From Nageia nagi (lineage: Eukaryota > Pinophyta), in the NCBI GenBank assembly GCA_050084985.1, contig JBITNC010000001.1, positions 63,612,001 through 63,676,000 of the forward strand: DNA of 64,000 nucleotides. Direction: 5' to 3'. Positions within the stretch are counted from its first letter, which is position 1, and each line of letters starts with the position of its first letter. The notes below the pieces were generated by a model, which saw only the letters and a list, made by a program, of their open reading frames with translations, was not told where the DNA came from and made no database searches. Made by a program: the position numbers and the translations under genes. Of the stretch, positions 22,781 through 33,549 are shown piece after piece.

Positions 22781-23130
22781 CAACCTAGGTTCTTTGGTCC
22801 ATATAACATCATATGAAAGGTAGGTTAGACTACTTACAAGTTGGAGCTACCCCAAGATAGCAAAATCCATAACAATTTCCATGTCTCACTCCTAAAGAAG
22901 GTTGTGGGATGGTAGGATATTTTTTCCACCTCTCTACTCCCACTTGATGATGAGGGACAACTAGTTTTGGTTCTTAAGAGAGTACTAGATACCAAGATCA
23001 AGAAGCTAATATCTAGGTAGATTCAAGAGTACTTGATCAAATGGAGGGATTTTCTAGATGAAGACTCTACATGGAAAGGAACCAAGATACTTCCATATCC
23101 TATGTTAAATTGCTTAAGGTCTAGCAATCT
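22781..23130 (+). pseudogene. Chromovirus integrase tail with chromodomain
   Basis: RFFGPYNI near 22790 is the GPY/F motif, followed by YKLELPQDSKIHNNFHVSLLKK. From about 22975 the text VLDTKIKKLISR-stop-IQEYLIKWRDFLDEDSTWKGT matches a chromodomain (the eyLVkWkgl..e.sTWE block). In the family this domain targets integration to particular chromatin. The tail ends just before the right LTR. Confidence 0.85.
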
Positions 23131-23145
23131 TGAGAGGGTAGGATT

Positions 23146-24172
23146 TGTGACATTCCCCTTACATCCATGTAATTAATTATGAAATCCAATGAATTACCCT
23201 TTTCTAATATATTTTATTGCATTGTACTTTTAATTATAGCTTGGGATAGAAGACTTAATGGGTCAATGGACCCCATTATGAGATCCAAGTGGGACGTATC
23301 CCTGCCAAGAATATAGTAGGTGTTTAATTTTACTTGGATATCTTGAGCATGATTATGATAATCTCAAGGTTTGTTTACAACTTAGATGGATTAATGAGCA
23401 CTTATATACATGAATCAGCCTTGGGGAGACTTCTAAAACCCCACATTGGCCCATGATGATACCTAGCCCCCACACATGGATCCTAGACCCACTTTAGGCA
23501 TGTGTGGTACTCCTATACCCCCATGTTGGCATTTATGGCACCTAGGCATCCAAATTGGATAAACTTGAGCCCCATGCATTGATATTAGGCATTTTGGGTA
23601 CCCATGAGGCTAACATTAGAATCAAGGAGTAGGGTAATGACTCCTAGGTGAGATTCAAATCTAATTAAGTGTATAAAGAGGCATTGAAACCTCATAGTTA
23701 GATATGCTTTATTATTATTACACTTATTCTATCCAAAGGATAAGAAGACTTAGCTATAATAAGCAATCCCCTAACACCATCTAGAAGGGATATTAAGCTG
23801 AGGGAACCTATTAGCACCCTTGCCCTCTAGTGGTATTTTGAGGTTATGCTTCTACCTTCAATGGTTTTCAAGATCAGAGGAAGGCTCTTTTGATGGAAAG
23901 AATTTGAGTTCTAAGGGAGCAAGGTTGTCCCATCTATCCATCCAATTTAAGGATACATGTTATATCTGAGTTGGCTCCTCTAAGGTCAACATCATCCCTC
24001 TAGGGATTGATATTATATTATTGAACATTATTTTTTTTATATACATCCATCAGGTATTAGATCTCATATTTGCATTGTAATTATCTATGTATGCAATGTT
24101 GTGGTGTGTTTACTCTTCCATGCATTTATGATTCATGTGTTGACATTATTGCATTGTAATTACTAGTGTGTA
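23146..24172 (+). repeat. Chromovirus 3' LTR, truncated
   Basis: Matches 18609 onward through TAGTGTGTA, then jumps directly into Tat-2 integrase (PYALWAY on the minus strand). The last roughly 125 bases of the left LTR are missing. Confidence 0.85.
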
Positions 24173-24955
24173 TAGGCCCACAAAGCATAAGGAATTTATT
24201 CATGATAATCTTTTCCATACTTTGCAACTATTTTGGATAAGATACTCTTTATAACCATGTTAGAAGCTTCAACTTGACCATTACATTAGGGATAATAAGG
24301 TGTAGAGAATTTCCTTTCAATATGATATTTGTCATAAAATTGTTTAACTTAATTACCTCTAAATATTGTACAATTATCCATGAATAAGTTAGAAGGCATA
24401 CCATATATAGAAATAATAAATTCAACAACCTTACCTCCTTTTGCTGACTTCATGGGATAGCTTCCACCTATTTTGTGAAGTATTCGATAGTTGTAATGAT
24501 AAAATTATATCCATATCTTAAAATAGTGTTAATTTTACCAATAAAATCAAGTGCCCAAATAGAAAAAGGCCAAAGAGAAATGGTAGAGTGCAATCCATGA
24601 GAAGGAGAAAGTTGAAGCTTATCATTCTTTTGATATTGCTCATATTTCTTAACTTGCAATTCGTAATCTTCAAGCATAGTATGCCAATAATAACCAAGTA
24701 TAAAAAATCTTTGATAAATAATTTTAGCATTAAAATTTCCACCACATTCACCATCATGAGCTTGATGAAGGGCCATTTCTACTTCATGCCTTATTAAACA
24801 TCTAAGAAGATCACCATCAAAATACCTTCTATATAGCAAATCACCAATGATGACATATTTTGTAGCTAGATTTTTAAGTCTAATTCTAGCATTATGATAA
24901 AATACAATAAGAACTACTCCATATATAAGATAATAAAAAACATCTTGATACCATT
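24173..24955 (-). pseudogene. Tat-2 integrase, N-terminal and core part
   Basis: On the coding strand: HQAHDGECGGNFNAK and KKYEQYQKND (24780-24640), the HHCC region with GGH turned to GGN and both Cys turned to Tyr. Then WPFSIWALDFIGKINT (first Asp) near 24560, MDNCTIF (second Asp) near 24380, YYP-stop-CNGQVEASN (Glu) near 24290 and PYALWAY at the junction with the chromovirus. Zinc binding would be lost. Confidence 0.88.
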
Positions 24956-25460
24956 CACACTCATTGATACTAGTTGTTGCAAAACATTGATCTTCAACAA
25001 CATGCTCATGATATGACTTACCTATATTTTTTATTGTAAGAATAGTTTGCTCAATGTATATGTTAATAGGAGCAAGGGAAGTGACACTATCCATAGCATC
25101 AACATACCTATTATTGTCTCTTGGAATGTTTTCAATTTCATACTCATCAAAGTATATGAGAAGACTTATCACTATTTGTTTGTATGGTTGGAACTTGTTA
25201 TTCTTCATGTTGTAGATGTTAGAAACTTGCTTCATAATTAGTTAAGAATCAACAAATATTTTCATTCATTTTACCTTCAGGATTATTACAGCCTTTGGAC
25301 CTAAAATAAGAGCTTCATATTCTTCCATGTTGTTAGTGAAATCAAAACTTAAATGATAAACATAGGGAAAACATTACCATGAGGATTTATTAAGACAATT
25401 CCTACCCCTAATTTATGGATGCTCTTAGAACCATCAATGAATAGGGTCCATTCTTCATGT
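24956..25460 (-). pseudogene. Tat-2 second RNase H
   Basis: LFIDGSKSIHKLGVGIVLINPHG (about 25450-25385), then WKNMKLLF near 25330 and a stop-broken segment, then QVSNIYNMKNNKFQPYK and IPRDNNRYVDAMDSVTSLAP (25230-25065). This is the additional RNase H of Tat elements, frame-shifted in the middle. Confidence 0.85.
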
Positions 25461-25669
25461 TTTATAAAACCAATGAAAGCTTGATGATATTCAAGCTTTG
25501 TAATGGAGCAACAATGCTAGAGTGGAGCGGCAACATTGGGATCATGAACTACTTGACCATCCACTTCATTTAGGAATTCCTCTTGATTCTTTTATACTTT
25601 GTTTCTTGGGTGATTTGCAATGAAATATGATATAGCCTTTCCTTGATTGATTTCTTGGTTATAATGACC

Positions 25670-26090
25670 AAATCAAACTCTTGAAGTAACATTACCCATT
25701 TTTCATCTCTTCCAAATAGGTAAGATTTGGATATGAGATATATGAAAGGATCAACCTTAGCAATGACATATATTATAAGATAATTAAAAAAAAAAAAACA
25801 TATTTTCTATTGGAATGTACCTTATCTCATAATCAAGTAAATTTTTGTTGATATAATAAATTTCTCTTTCTTTATTGTTATCATCTTTTTGAGCAAGCAT
25901 TGTCCTAGTGCACTTAATGTTGCTAAAACATAAAGTAAAAAACTCTTATTTGAATCATAAGGGGATAAAATTGGAGCATTAGTAAGATACCTTTTTATGT
26001 TTTCCAAATCCTTTTGACACTTTTCATTCCAAATGAATTTCTCACCTTTCTTCAACAAATGGAAAAATGAATAAGTACTATCTACAAGCT
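25670..26090 (-). pseudogene. Tat-2 RNase H (pol)
   Basis: FIWNEKCQKDLENIKRYLTNAPILSPYDSNKSFLLYVLAT (26040-25900) and KEKFIISTKIYL, then YLIIYVIAKVDPFIYLISK. This is the gypsy RNase H read-through after the reverse transcriptase. The usual catalytic Asp after LYV is not kept. An A-rich run near 25789-25800 disrupts the frame. Confidence 0.82.
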
Positions 26091-27102
26091 AAGTAATGAA
26101 CCTTCTTATAGCTTGAACCTTACCTTTAAGGCTTATTAAATATTTCAAACTCTTAAGAGATGGTAAGTCAATAATGGCTAAAACATTCTTAAGATCCACC
26201 TCAATACCTCTTCTTGAAATAATCAAATCAAGCAATTTACCTGATGAGACCACAAATGCATACTTTTGAGGCTTCAATTTTAACTTATACTCTCTCATTA
26301 TTTAGAATATCTTTTCCAAATATGAAATATGATCATCTTTAGTTGTTAACTTTGCTAAGATATCATAAACATACACCTCAATAGTGTCATGGAACATGCT
26401 TACCATTGCTCTTTGATAAGTTGCACCTGCATTATTTAAACCCAAATGCATGACCACCCAACAAAATATTCCTCAAGGAGTAACAAAAGTTATCTTGTAT
26501 TGGTACTCATTGATCATTATTTGATTGTAGCAAGAGAAACCATACATGAAAGAAAATATTTCGTGACCTATTATTGAATCTACAATCATATCAATGTTAG
26601 AAATAGGAAAAGCATCTTTAGGATATGCCTTATTGATACCCCTAAAATTTATATATCTTATTTCACCATTATGCTTACCTATAGGAACAATGCTAGAAAT
26701 TCATAGAGAATAATCAATAGGAATAGTAAAACCAACAACCAAGTAATTTTCAATTTCCTTTTTAATTGCAAGAGCTACCCTAGGATGCATTTTTCTAGGT
26801 TTTTAATAGATGGGTTTAACATTTTCATTGACAACTAGGCCATGAGTGATAAAGTTGAGATCAATACCAGACATATCAAAATAAAACCAAGAAAAGAAAT
26901 CAAAAAGTCCATTTAATATTAGGTAGTACCTTTCCCTTTCTTCCAAGGTTAACCAAGCTCCTATTTTGATCAAATTTAGGTCCTCTTGGGTATCGATGTT
27001 TACCTCTACTATTTCTTCATTAAGATTAGATATTTCACCATTAAGTTGGGGAGGCATAGATAATGCCCCAAATCTTACATCCAAACCAACCGTAAGATTC
27101 AT
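26089..27102 (-). pseudogene. Tat-2 reverse transcriptase
   Basis: The lead-in at 27102-26803 contains FFSWFYFDMSGIDLNFITHGLVVNENVKPIY. Then PRKMHPRVALAIKKEIE, INFRGINKAYPKDAFPISNIDMIVDSIIGHEIFSFM, TPRGIFCWVVMHLGLNNAGATYQRAM and IEVYVYDIL near 26358-26376. The catalytic YVDD is therefore YVYD, with one essential Asp lost. The thumb follows at REYKLKLKPQKYAF (26298-26255). Confidence 0.92.
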
Positions 27103-27900
27103 AGAAAATGGAGCGATAGTTTTGGGATTCTAACAACATCACTCCATTAAGGAAGGCAAAGATTGACATTTTAAAGACCAACTACCTAGACCTAAAATTG
27201 ACTCGATAAAAAATGACCAAAAGTAAGGAATCAAAGCAAGAAATTAACCTATAATATTTGCATCATTTATGCAAACATCCTTACTAAAATAAGCTTGATT
27301 TGATATAAACCAAGTTGTGAACATCTTTTCACTAGATTTGGGGAACTCACTTCATGCCTCCAACTTCTCAAGAATAGCATCATCATTTTAGAAGATGTCC
27401 ACTCAAACTGGAGTAGTGGGTGGTAAGAATGTTTTCACATATTAAGCTTACAATTCCTCCATATTACCATGCATCATACCATAATGCAACCACTCATCAA
27501 AAATATCTCTAGTATTATCTTGATAACTATTATCAACATGTTGTATGGTTGGAGTTGATGAGTGTGTGTTGGTTTGAACTCATTAAATCCAATATCAATT
27601 ATCCTCTTGTGTTGAACTTCATTTGAAATAGGCTCTATGATAACTTGTTCATTCTTACCTAATCCTTTTCCACCATATTAATATTTATGCATATTTGATT
27701 AGAAAAATTAGAATCGATACTATTGAAATGCATACTTACCTGACCTAACCAAATTTATGAGATAAAAGTAGTATCTTTAGTTTTTGATGCACTTTTTTTC
27801 TCATATTCCTAGTATAACACATTCACATCTTCAAGAGTATATTCTTCATTCTCAAGAATGGAGCAGTTGCTCTCAATTTTGACCTTATCTGGGTGGCAAC
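27103..27900 (-). pseudogene. Tat-2 protease-to-RT linker
   Basis: Degenerate coding remnant with stops in every frame. I can read only short acidic and serine-rich pieces and name no motif. By position it is the spacer between protease and reverse transcriptase. Confidence 0.4.
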
Positions 27901-28448
27901 ACTAGGTTAAAAGAACATATAGTTGTCATCCAAGCTCTCTAAAGTTCTACTAAATATCAATTTTTGGGATTTTATATGTACCAAACTTACCTCTTATGAA
28001 CTAATGTTTATGATAGGTATTGGTATGTTCTCCTCATATTCAACCAAATCATGAGGGATCCAAAACCTCTCAACTTCTTGACATACATCTATATGATTTT
28101 CTTTTGTATGAATAGTGATATGGTTTCCTTTGTGTATAAATTTAATTGATTGATGCAATGTGGAAGTAATAGTCCTAAGATTATTGATCCATGGTCTGCT
28201 AAGAAATAAGTTATATGTCAATTTCACTTGAAAAACATAAACTTTTTGATGAACAATTTTTCCTCCTACTTCAATAGGCATAGTGGCATATCCAATATAT
28301 TATTTTTCAGTATTATGAAACTTTTTTATGCTAGTTATAGTTTTCTTCATATTTGCATAAATTGAAGAAAAATACTTTTGTAGTAAATCAAGTGAAAAAA
28401 CATTTACATTAGAACCATTATAAATCAATGTTTTTTTAACAAGAACAC
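27901..28448 (-). pseudogene. Tat-2 protease
   Basis: NGSNVNVFSLDLLQKYF (about 28425-28370) occupies the active-site position; the family's D-G-G is Y-N-G here. Then MPIEVGGKIVHQKVYVFQV, YNLFLSRPWINNL and TLHQSIKFIHKGNHITI (28281-28090), which match the Tat protease 'yn.ilGRpWl......tlHq.lKf' region. The gag-bearing defective element is inserted immediately before it on the coding strand. Confidence 0.8.
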
Positions 28449-28779
28449 TGTATATTCATACATAATAAATTCTTTATTAAAGCCCTGGTGTACTTTACTT
28501 GCAATCATGAGTTCATTTTAAGATCCTCGAGAGTTTTTTGGGAGCAAACAAAATAGGCCGAAGTCGGTAGATAAAGCATTCTGAATGAAATGATGATGTC
28601 ACAAAAGAAAGGATGAAGCTTAGTTGTGGAAAAGCCCGGGTTCCAGAGGAGGTGAGGTTAGCAAGAAGAAATCGAAGAAGCCGGAGCCCGTAAATTAAGT
28701 GTTCCAGAAGTAAAGCATTCCAGAATAAAATGATGATGTCGTAGAGGATAAGATAGTCACATTTTGGTAAAGATCAGGT

Positions 28780-29260
28780 TTCGGAGATGATGAGGTCAGC
28801 AAGGGGAATCAAATAGCCGAAGCTAGTGAGTAAAACATTCCGAAGGTAAGAGATGACATCACGGGGAGAATGATGTTCACATTTTTGAATGAAATCGGAG
28901 CCTGAAAGTGATGAGGTCAGCAAGGAGCGATCAAATAGCTAGAGCCAGTGAGTAAAACATTCTGGAGGTAAGAGATGATGTTAGCGATTTCAGGCCTTAA
29001 CCCAAAACCAGAGCCCGGAAGTGATGAGGTCAGCAAAGAGCGATCAAATAGCCAGAGCCAGTGAGTAAAACATTCCAGAGGTAAGAGATGACATCACAGG
29101 GAGAATGATGTTCACATTTTTGAATGAAATTGGGTCCCAAAGATGATGAGGTCAGTGAGGAGTGATCAAATAGCTGAAGCCGATGAGTAGAGCATTCTGA
29201 AATGTAGAGATGAGGCCAGTAAAGGGGAATCGAATAGCCAGAGCCAGTAAATAGAACATC
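28780..29260. repeat. Tandem repeats inside LTR, units about 108-123 bp
   Basis: Units share GATGAGGTCAGCAAGG, ATCAAATAGC, AGCCAGTGAGTAAAACATTC and GGTAAGAGATGA. Starts near 28786, 28909, 29017, 29138 and a short one near 29208. The right LTR holds the matching array at about 32236-32710. Confidence 0.85.
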
Positions 29261-29775
29261 ACAGTAAAGATGATGCCAACAAGAGGTCAGATCACAGTAT
29301 CATCTGCAATCTACCCCATTTTTGTAATATTCTACCAAGTGGCGTATGTAGGTAGTATCAGTTAAAAGAAGGCTAGAATCTTGAAGCCATTTTTGTAAAT
29401 GTTTCTGTTCTACAATTCTTGTAACTGTTGTTACTGCAATATAAGTATATGAAAATAAAGTGGAAAAAGGGTTAGAAGCCTAGTATTGCTCTTTACATTT
29501 GTTCTCGAAGACCTGTAGTTTTTATTAGTAATATGATACCATCTTGACCTTTCTTGTCTAGCACTCGTAATTGTCATTCTTAATTTGGTTACATCGTGGC
29601 AGCTTGGCTTGTTTCCTGAATGATAATTGTGCGTTGCTAGTATAACTGTGTCTGCTACATGGTAGAGTAAAGCTGGGAAACTATTAGAGAGTGAGAGCTT
29701 GTACTGTAGCTGCTACACTAGATTCAGGCCAAGGTTTCACATACTATGAAAGCCCGTGCTGAACTAGTGATCCAC

Positions 29776-29975
29776 CTTTGCTTTCTCTCTTGTTACCCTA
29801 AGCCTTTTGCTTAAATTCCTCGCACTCTACTCCTTTTTATTTTCTCTCTTGTTACCCTAAGCCTTTTGCTTAAATTCCTCGCACCCTACTCTTTTTATTT
29901 CTTTCCTGTTACCCTAACCCTTTTGCTTGAATTCCTCGCACTCTACTCTTTTATTTCCTTTCCTGTTACTTTTTC
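29776..29975. repeat. Pyrimidine-rich tandem repeat in LTR, about 3 units of 60-62 bp
   Basis: Each unit contains CTTGTTACCCTAAGCC or a variant, TTTTGCTTAAATTCCTCGCA and CTACTC. A partial fourth unit follows. The right LTR has the same array at about 33226-33425. Confidence 0.88.
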
Positions 29976-30094
29976 TACACCCAATAGATAAGGAACCGGC
30001 CTTCTCTGGAGATCAGACTGTCACTATATTCTGTTCATGATTTACTTTGGTTAAGATTGCTCACAGTGCATATATTACACAATCTTAATCAATA

Positions 30095-30120
30095 GTATTT
30101 CTTTTTTGGCATGCCCGGTC
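30095..30120 (+). other. Probable primer-binding region of the defective element
   Basis: The sequence just after the left LTR includes TTTGGCATGCCCGGTCGGAC, of the type found after many plant gypsy LTRs. The tRNA is not identified. Confidence 0.45.
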
Positions 30121-31490
30121 GGACACGAAGAAACTTATTGGCAACTCTGCTGAAGCACTATCTATGGTATAAATTATTTGTAAATATCATATGTGCTTTT
30201 GAACCTGTCACTTTCTTTTGCAACCTAGAGTTTATGTGGACAAGATCTAAAACTAGAGCAGCAAAAGAAGCACCAGATTTTAGAACGTTAGATACTCCTA
30301 AGAGAAAGACCCTGATCAAGTCCAAGTCTCTGAATAGTATTAGCTCCCTAAAATCCTTTACCAAGCCAGAATCATCCAATCTTCACACTAGAAATACCTC
30401 TCCTAAAATGGCTAATCCAGCTTAGAATATTTATCCGGAATGGGACAATGGAGTACCAATAGCCCTGGCAGTGTTGCATGACATCCCAACAAATGTTTTC
30501 AAAACCCTTCCTGAGTTTGATGCAACTTCAGAGAAAATGGCTTACGAGCATTGTGTTGATGTAGCTAGCCTAGCGAAGATTCATAATATCCAACATGAAG
30601 ATGTCATGGTGAGATTACTGGCTCAGTCTTTCAAAGGAAAGGTCCTAGATTGGTACAGGGGCCTTCCTAACAGATCTATAAACACTTGGGCTCAGCTGGC
30701 AGAGCCCTTTATCTTGGAATTTAATGAATTAGGAGATCCCTTTTCCTTGTTAACATAGTTCACTTCAATCAAAAGATATGAGTAAGAAAATATCCCTGAT
30801 TTCAATATTAGATTCCAAAAAACTTGGGTGAGAGTCCCCATGCCAATCAAGCCTTAGCAATTTCAAGCCTTAATGTATTACCTGAGAGCCTTTCCTCCGG
30901 ATCTCTCTCTGCAAATCTAAAATTCTGAAGTAAATACTTTCCCAGAGGTCTATAGACAAGCAGTATATGCTGAATCCTATCTTATTGCAGTTGGGAAATT
31001 ACCAAGTTGCATGCCAATACCTTATTTTCTAATAACTGCCCAGCAGCAAATTTTGAGACCTCAAGCGATTAGTTTGGCTCCACCACTGGCCAGTATCCCC
31101 GCCCTTGTCCAACAACGACCATCAACCTTGCCAATCCCTAGAGCTCCCTTGGCCTTACCAGCCCCTCATCAGCCTAATATGAATCAAGGGGTAGCCTCTT
31201 CGATAGAGATTCAGGAACTCTGAAACTTATGTAGAAATATGGCAAACCAGATTACCATTCTATGTAGACAAAGCAATGCAAGAAGACATCCTTATCCTGC
31301 TGTAGAAGAGGCTCAGAATGTGTTGAATGAGGATGTAAGCCAAGCTTCCTCTTCAGGGTCAGCCACTGGTTGGTGTTTGGCCTACAATAATGCTCATGAA
31401 CAAATCACATGTCCTGTTTATCAATACCAAGAATATTTATCAAGAAGTGGGGGCATTCCTTCACCTGGTGTAGCTGACACATAAGCTGAG
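30121..31490 (+). pseudogene. gag of the defective element
   Basis: The matrix-like lead contains basic text (RSKTRAAK, TPKRKTLIKSKS). The gag core reads LPEFDATSEKMAYEHC, EDVMVRLLAQSFKGKVLDWYRGL and INTWAQLAEPFILEFNELGD (30471-30758), matching the 'F.G...W...L......sW..L...F...F' pattern. It continues through stops with FQKTWVRVPMPIKP and a proline-rich segment. A zinc-knuckle-like CLAYNNAHEQITC near 31374-31412 follows, with its second Cys changed to Tyr. At least five stops. Confidence 0.85.
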
Positions 31491-31599
31491 ATGTGAACCT
31501 GAGGAATTTTGCACCAACGGGTATAGGAGGTTTTGCTGTGGAAACAAGATCAAGGAAAAACCCCTAGTCTCTGATATTCTGGAAAGAAAAGTTGAATCC

Positions 31600-31850
31600 C
31601 AAAAGAGCTCCGGAATCAATCATATCAAGACCTTCAGAGAAGAAATGAAATAGTAAAAGGTGGTTCGACGGTCGAAAATCAACTTCAGATACTTTCAGAG
31701 AAGGAGATTCGGTATTGAAATGGGATGAGGACAGAGCTAAACCGGGGAAATACAAAAAAAAAAAAAATTCGAATCCATGTGGTCCAGACCCTATGTAGTA
31801 GTGAAATGCTTTGGTATTATTTTTGGTATTATTTTTTTCAGACTGGGTTC
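31600..31850 (+). pseudogene. Integrase C-terminal fragment just before 3' LTR
   Basis: Across two frames the text runs LQRRNEIV, then RKSTSDTFREGDSVLKWDEDRAKPGK, then, after an A-run, FESMWSRPYVVVKCFG. The motif GD.VLKWDEDRAKPG...F..mW.gPYvv is the GPY/F end of a gypsy integrase. It shows that an autonomous ancestor had a full pol and lost everything between gag and this tail. The A-run at 31755-31767 has shifted the frame. Confidence 0.78.
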
Positions 31851-31898
31851 TAAATTCCTCTTGATAAAGGTGAAATTTTCCCTCAAAGGTCGCCATAA

Positions 31899-33544
31899 TG
31901 TATATTCATACATAATAAATTCTTTATTAAAGCCCCGATGTACTTTACTTGCAATCATGAGTTCATTTTAAGATCCCAGAAGTTTTTTGGGAGCAAACAA
32001 AATAGGCCAGAGTCGGTAGATAAAGCATTCTAGAATGAAATGATGATGTCATAGAAGAAAGGATGAAGCTCAATTGTGGAAAAGCCCGGGTTCCGGAGGA
32101 GGTGAGGTTAGCAAGAAGAAATCGAAGAAGCCAGAGCCTGTAAATTAAGTATTTTGGAAGTAAAGCATTCTGGAATAAAATGATGACATCATGGAGGATA
32201 AGACAATCATGTTTTGGTAAAGACGGGGTTTCAGAGATGATGAGGTCAGCAAGGGGAATCAAATAGCCGGAGCCAGTGAGTAAAACATTTCGGAGGTAAG
32301 AGATGACATCATGGGGAGAATTATGTTCACATTTTTTAATGAAATCAGAGCTCAGAAGTGATGAGGTCAACAAGGAGCGATCAAATAGCTGGAGCCAATG
32401 AGTAAAACATTCCAGAGGTAAGAGATGATGTGAGCGATTTCAAGCCTTAACCCAAAATCGGAGCTTGAAAGTGATGAGGTCAGCAAGGAGCGATCAAATA
32501 GCCAGAGCCAGTGAGTAAAACATTCTAGATGTAAGAGATGATGTCACAGGGAGAATGATGTTCACATTTTTGAATGAAACTGGGTCCTAGAGATGATGAG
32601 GTTAGTGAGGAGTGATCAAATAGCCAAAGCCGGTGAGTAGAGCATTCCAAAATGTAGAGATGAGGCCAGTAAAGGGGGATCAAATAGTCGAAGCTAGTAA
32701 ATAGAACATCACGATAAAGATGATGCCAACAAGAGGTCAGATCACAGTATCATCTGCAATCTACCCCATTTTTGTAATATTCTACCAAGTAGCGTATGTA
32801 GGTAGTATCAGTTAAAATAAGGCTAGAATCTTGAAGCCATTTTTGTAAATGTTTCTATTCTGTAATTCTTGTAACTATTGTTACTATAGTATAAGTATAT
32901 GAAAATAAAGTGGAAAAAGGGTCGAAAGCCTAGTATTGCTCTTTACATTTATTCTCGAAGACCTGTAGTTTTTATCAGTAATATGATACCATCTTGACCT
33001 TTCTTGTCTAGCACTCATAATTGTCATTCTTAATTTGGTTACATTGTGGCAGCTTGGCTTGTTTCCTAAATGATAATTGCGGGTTGCTAGTATAACTGTG
33101 TCTGCTACATGGTAGAGTAAAGCTAGGAAACTATTAGAGAGTGAGAGCTTGTACCGTAGCTGCTACACTAGATTCAGGCCAAGGTTTCACATACTGTGAA
33201 AGCCCACACTGAACTAGTGATCCACCTTTGCTTTCTCTCTTGTTACCCTAAGCCTTTTGCTTAAATTCCTCGCACTCTACTCCTTTTTATTTTCTCTCTT
33301 GTTACCCTAAGCCTTTTGCTTAAATTCCTCACACCCTACTCTTTTTATTTCTTTCCTGTTACCCTAACCCTTTTGCTTGAATTCCTCGCACTCTACTCTT
33401 TTATTTCCTTTCCTGTTACTTTTTCTACGCCCAATAGATAAGGAACCGGCCTTCTCCGAAGATCAGACTATCACTATAGTCTGTTCATGATTTACTTTGG
33501 TTAAGATTGCTCACGGTGCATATATTACACAATCTTAATCAACA
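31899..33544 (+). repeat. 3' LTR of the gag-bearing defective element
   Basis: 1646 bases, the same length as the 5' copy with compensating one-base indels near 31977 and 32031. It ends AATCAACA then AACAC (target duplication). It carries the same two tandem arrays. Confidence 0.93.
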
Positions 33545-33549
33545 AACAC

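Larger units (their letters stand above)
18609..24172 (+). mobile_element. Chromodomain Ty3/gypsy retrotransposon inserted in the Tat-2 integrase
   Basis: Left LTR 18609-19744, a tRNA-iMet-type primer site, shortened gag/protease region, reverse transcriptase, RNase H, integrase with a C-terminal chromodomain, then right LTR 23146-24172. Chromodomain and LTR start (TGTGACATTCCCC on the right, TATGATGTTCCCC on the left) suggest a chromovirus of the Tekay/Del type; that sub-assignment is an inference. The right LTR lacks the last roughly 125 bases of the left one, and neighbouring host integrase is missing too, so one deletion probably removed the right junction. No target duplication remains. 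Confidence 0.9.
28449..30094 (+). repeat. 5' LTR of the gag-bearing defective element
   Basis: 1646 bases. It contains an array of roughly 108-123 bp units (about 28780-29250) and a 60-62 bp array near its end (29776-29975). A TATA-like ATATAAGTATATG lies at about 29440-29452. The sequence is richer in G and C than its surroundings. Confidence 0.93.
28449..33544 (+). mobile_element. Defective LTR retrotransposon with gag and integrase tail (TR-GAG-like)
   Basis: Two LTRs of 1646 bases each (28449-30094 and 31899-33544) flank about 1.8 kb of internal DNA. The target duplication AACAC is perfect (28444-28448 and 33545-33549). LTR ends are TGTATATTC...AATCAACA; the left copy reads AATCAATA. Inside are a gag frame and, just before the right LTR, a fragment of an integrase C-terminus; protease, reverse transcriptase, RNase H and integrase core are absent. 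It resembles plant 'terminal-repeat retrotransposons with GAG', but the integrase tail suggests an internal-deletion derivative. LTRs differ by a few percent by eye, nearly all C/T or G/A. Confidence 0.93.

Noticed and set aside
24588-24797. Plus-strand open stretches over the Tat-2 integrase and RNase H (also 25047-25241)
   Set aside because: They are antisense to clear integrase and RNase H text on the minus strand.
29776-29975. TTACCCTAA words suggesting an interstitial telomere repeat
   Set aside because: The word occurs once per 60-base unit, not in tandem 7-mers, and is part of a longer LTR repeat.
31564-31896. Minus-strand 110-codon stretch in the defective element
   Set aside because: It is antisense to the integrase C-terminal fragment and runs into the LTR.
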